A stretch of DNA of 26,119 bases, from contig MNRR01000028.1 of the NCBI GenBank assembly GCA_001916055.1, forward strand, positions 11,833-37,951, in the 5' to 3' direction. The stretch comes from Clostridium sp. 28_12. Lineage in GTDB: Bacteria > Bacillota > Clostridia > TANB77 > CAG-508. The notes beneath the pieces are model-generated. The model was not told the DNA's origin and did not search any database. It was given only the letters and a program-made list of their open reading frames with translations. Below, one piece after another: positions 24,142 to 26,119 of this stretch. Every line of letters starts with the position of its first letter. The stretch's first letter is position 1. The translations under genes and the position numbers were made by a program.

Positions 24142-24528
24142 TTATTCATCTTCTTCGGCAAAATTTAGTCCTAATGAATGTAATTTTGCAATTACTTCAT
24201 CTAATGATTTTTTACCTAAATTTCTAACTTTCATCATATCACTTTCAGATTTATTTGTTAAATCTTCTACTGTAGCTATTCCTGCTCTTTTCAAGCAGTT
24301 GAATGAACGTACAGATAATTCCAAGTCTTCAATAGAAGTTTCTAATACTTTTTCTTTCTTTGATTCTTCTTTCTCAATCATTACTTGTGTATTTCTTGTT
24401 GCCTCTGATAAATCTATAAATAATTCTAAATGACCTGTCATTACTTTAGCAGCTAAGCTTAATGCTTCATGAGCTTTTAAGCTTCCATCTGTCCAAACTT
24501 CTATAATTAATTTATCATAATCAACCAT
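24142..24528 (-). CDS. rpoA: RNA polymerase alpha subunit, C-terminal part (frameshifted rpoA)
   Basis: 128 residues as written, beginning MVDYDKLIIEVWTDGS, which is an internal piece of the alpha N-terminal domain, followed by the linker (KEESKKEKVLET) and the complete alpha C-terminal domain (SIEDLELSVRSFNCLKRAGIATVEDL...VRNLGKKSLDEV), the part that binds UP-element DNA and activators. There is no proper ribosome site for this ATG. The reading frame is open upstream to the 5-bp duplication at 24590-24599, and joining it with the upstream piece gives a normal alpha subunit of 315 residues. Confidence 0.9.
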   Translation of the reverse strand: MVDYDKLIIEVWTDGSLKAHEALSLAAKVMTGHLELFIDLSEATRNTQVMIEKEESKKEKVLETSIEDLELSVRSFNCLKRAGIATVEDLTNKSESDMMKVRNLGKKSLDEVIAKLHSLGLNFAEEDE

Positions 24529-24589
24529 TTGGCCTACTCTAGTGTTTTTTACTTGATAATTTACTTTTTTTACTGGTGTATAAATTGAA

Positions 24590-24599
24590 TCTATTCTAT
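24590..24599. repeat. 5-bp tandem duplication that breaks rpoA
   Basis: TCTAT occurs twice in a row. Deleting one unit turns ...LPIE-stop into ...LPIDSIYTPVKKVNYQVKNTRVG, the conserved alpha sequence. The stop codon of the first piece is created by the duplication. Confidence 0.92.
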
Positions 24600-25094
24600 T
24601 GGAAGCACAGATATGTCTTGATTAGGTTTCTTGTTCTTTTCAGAAGGGGAATATCCTCTTCCCATATCTGCTGTCAATTCCATTATCAACTGTCCACCTT
24701 CAGATACAGTTGCTATATGTAAGTCTGGATTTAAAATTTCTACAGTACCATCTGTTACAATATCTGCTGCAGTAACTTCTCCTTCTCCTTTAAAGTTAAT
24801 TCTCATAACTTTTTCTTCGTTCTCAGCAAATTTTAGTCTAACATTTTTTAAGTTTACTATAATTTCTGGAACATCTTCTACAACATTTGGTATGCTTGAA
24901 AATTCATGTAATACACCTTCTATTTTTATACTTGTTATTGCACAACCTGTTAATGAAGAAAGTAATATTCTTCTTAATGAATTTCCTATTGTTACCCCAT
25001 ATCCTCTTTCTAATGGTTCGCATACAAATTTTGCATAATTATTTGCATCATCAACCTCTAGACATTCAATATTTGGCTTTTCAAATTCTATCAT
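24591..25094 (-). CDS. rpoA: RNA polymerase alpha subunit, N-terminal part (frameshifted rpoA)
   Basis: 167 residues: MIEFEKPNIECLEV, ERGYGVTIGNSLRRILLSSLTGCAITSIKIEGVLHEFSSIPNVVEDV and GRGYSPSEKNK are the standard alpha N-terminal domain, which dimerises and nucleates assembly of beta and beta'. A stop created by a 5-bp duplication ends it after ISVLPIE, about 65 residues short of the end of this domain, so it should not assemble by itself. ATG with GGAGG upstream; 24 nt after rpsD. The gene is essential in bacteria, so either the duplication is an error in the sequence, or the cell restores the frame by slippage. Confidence 0.93.
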   Translation of the reverse strand: MIEFEKPNIECLEVDDANNYAKFVCEPLERGYGVTIGNSLRRILLSSLTGCAITSIKIEGVLHEFSSIPNVVEDVPEIIVNLKNVRLKFAENEEKVMRINFKGEGEVTAADIVTDGTVEILNPDLHIATVSEGGQLIMELTADMGRGYSPSEKNKKPNQDISVLPIE

Positions 25095-25118
25095 TTCTAC
25101 CTCCTAATATTTTAAAAA

Positions 25119-25745
25119 CTATTTAGAGTAAAGCTCTACTATTAAATGCTCTTCAACTGGAATATCAACATCTTCTCTAGATGCTAATCTTACTACTTTA
25201 CCACTTAAAGTTTCATTATTTAATTCTAACCATGCTGGAACTGGTCTTGCTGCATTTGCCTCTACATTAGCTTTAATTGTTGCATTTTCTTTCTTATTTT
25301 CTCTTACTGTTATAACATCTCCAGCTTTTACTAAGTATGATGGAATATCAACTTTCTTTCCATTAACTGCAAATTGGCCATGGTTTACTAATTGTCTAGC
25401 TTGTGCTCTTGAAGCTCCAAATCCTAGTCTGTAAACAACATTATCTAATCTGCTTTCTAATATTTGTAATAGGTTATCACCTGTTACTCCTTTTTTATTA
25501 GATGCCATTTGGAAATATCCTCTAAATTGTTTTTCTCCAACTCCATAGTATGATTTTGTTTTTTGTTTTTCTCTTAATTGAGTTCCGTATTCAGAAAGTT
25601 TTGCTCTTTTTTGTCCATGTTGTCCTGGTGCATAGTTTCTTCTAGATATACTACATTTATCAGAATAACATCTTGAACCTTTTAAGAACAATTTTTGTCC
25701 TTCTCTACGGCAAATACGACATTGTTCGTCTGTATAACGTGCCAT
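25119..25745 (-). CDS. rpsD: Ribosomal protein S4 (zinc-binding form)
   Basis: 208 residues, standard length. A primary 16S rRNA binder that nucleates small-subunit assembly, and in several bacteria a repressor of its own operon. It has the N-terminal C9-x2-C12...C26-x4-C31 set of a zinc-binding S4 and the S4 RNA-binding domain (RLDNVVYRLGFGASRAQARQLVNHGQFAVNGKKVDIPSYLVKAGD) near 95-139. ATG with AAGAGGTG upstream. A structured 120-nt leader separates it from rpsK. Thirty bases encoding GQKLFLKGSR recur at the right edge of the window. Confidence 0.97.
   Translation of the reverse strand: MARYTDEQCRICRREGQKLFLKGSRCYSDKCSISRRNYAPGQHGQKRAKLSEYGTQLREKQKTKSYYGVGEKQFRGYFQMASNKKGVTGDNLLQILESRLDNVVYRLGFGASRAQARQLVNHGQFAVNGKKVDIPSYLVKAGDVITVRENKKENATIKANVEANAARPVPAWLELNNETLSGKVVRLASREDVDIPVEEHLIVELYSK
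25671..25700. repeat. 30-bp direct repeat, rpsD copy
   Basis: Identical to 26090-26119. It encodes GQKLFLKGSR at residues 16-25 of S4, where it belongs by family comparison. Confidence 0.95.
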
Positions 25746-25792
25746 CTTTTATTTACACCTCTTTCTATTTACTATACTTTTTTTGGTTTTTT

Positions 25793-25849
25793 AGGGACAC
25801 ATCTTTCCCTTATGTATTCCCTTTGTGACAAGATATGTTTCACATAGGG
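25793..25849 (-). promoter_or_regulatory. Candidate S4-type leader RNA: two hairpins with complementary loops
   Basis: Hairpin A (25819-25849): CCCTATGTGA and TCACAAAGGG, a 10-bp stem with one mismatch and an 11-nt loop. Hairpin B (25793-25810): AGGGA and TCCCT with an 8-nt loop AAGATGTG. The loop of B pairs over all 8 positions (one G-U) with CATATCTT in the loop of A, so a kissing complex or pseudoknot can form. It sits directly before rpsD. S4 is known to bind leader pseudoknots in other bacteria; this specific structure is my inference. Confidence 0.6.
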
Positions 25850-25867
25850 TTTATAAATTCTTTATAA

Positions 25868-26119
25868 TTATACTCTTCTTCTTTTTGGTGGTCTACATCC
25901 ATTATGTGGGATTGGTGTTACGTCTTTAATACTGCTTAGTTCAAGACCTGCTGATTGAAGTGCTCTTATTGCAGCTTCTCTTCCAGCTCCTGGTCCTTTA
26001 ACATATACTTCAACAGTTTTTAATCCGTGTTCCATTGCTGCTTTAGCTGCTGTTTCTGCAACTTCTCCTGCTGCAAATGGTGTGCTTTTTCTTGAACCTT
26101 TTAAGAACAATTTTTGTCC
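25868..26119 (-). CDS. rpsK: Ribosomal protein S11, C-terminal part, chimeric at the window edge
   Basis: The last ~75 residues, KGSRKSTPFAAGEVAETAAKAAMEHGLKTVEVYVKGPGAGREAAIRALQSAGLE...VTPIPHNGCRPPKRRRV, are standard S11, a platform protein of the small subunit. The frame is open to the right edge. Before KGSRK the sequence reads GQKLFL instead of the GFKGSRK-type context of S11, and the 30 bases 26090-26119 are identical to rpsD 25671-25700. The switch from S11 to S4 sequence occurs at the shared KGSR codons. So the true N-terminus is not visible and the edge is probably an assembly chimera or a duplication junction. Confidence 0.9.
   Translation of the reverse strand, partial: GQKLFLKGSRKSTPFAAGEVAETAAKAAMEHGLKTVEVYVKGPGAGREAAIRALQSAGLELSSIKDVTPIPHNGCRPPKRRRV
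26090..26119. repeat. 30-bp direct repeat, window-edge copy
   Basis: Identical to 25671-25700 inside rpsD and reaching exactly to the end of the window. The base before it differs between the two copies (26089 t, 25670 a). Confidence 0.95.

Noticed and set aside
24142..25094. A genuine two-gene split of rpoA
   Set aside because: The break is inside the N-terminal domain, the second piece has no ribosome site, and the duplication explains it exactly.

Overview
The window is one strongly AT-rich, almost entirely minus-strand segment from a low-GC Firmicute. The best fit is an anaerobic Clostridia-type bacterium. Supporting evidence: Shine-Dalgarno sites of the AGGAGG type, sigma-A promoters with 17-nt spacers, a SAM-I riboswitch with an attenuator, a four-subunit pyruvate:ferredoxin oxidoreductase, ThyX, a spore-photoproduct-lyase homologue, and the rpsK-rpsD-rpoA-rplQ cluster. 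There is no gene-free stretch longer than about 240 bases. The window may be a whole contig, because its right end looks chimeric.

Read in transcription order (right to left): an open-ended rpsK, a structured leader, rpsD, rpoA (broken by a 5-bp duplication) and rplQ. Next comes a SAM-I riboswitch plus terminator controlling a DUF2207-like membrane protein, metK and a small membrane/GT2-like protein. Then a frameshifted PflX-type radical SAM gene, a thyX-folA-splB-like folate/DNA group, and the porGDAB operon (pyruvate to acetyl-CoA, CO2 and reduced ferredoxin).

The middle region (about 10.0-14.5 kb) is accessory in character. Four copies of a 31-bp element, TGCAC-N9-CGCTTTTTTTCCGTGCA, lie in the same orientation. 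They sit at the 3' end of porB (inside its coding sequence), after a lipoprotein gene, and as a tandem pair just after trmL. Two small genes of clearly higher GC than their neighbours (a lipoprotein and a 159-aa protein), each with its own promoter and terminator, lie next to these elements. Between them are an AT-rich kinase-fold-like protein with a small partner gene, and trmL. This looks like single-gene cassettes inserted at a repeated site. No recombinase is present in the window, so the mechanism is inference.

The left third holds recD2, a single-pass membrane protein of unknown function, and most of a giant cyclic beta-glucan synthase-type enzyme (GT84, glucoamylase-like and GH94 modules) that runs off the left edge.

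Three sequence anomalies bear on assembly quality or real mutation: the rpoA duplication, the PflX-type single-base frameshift, and the rpsK/rpsD chimera at the right edge.
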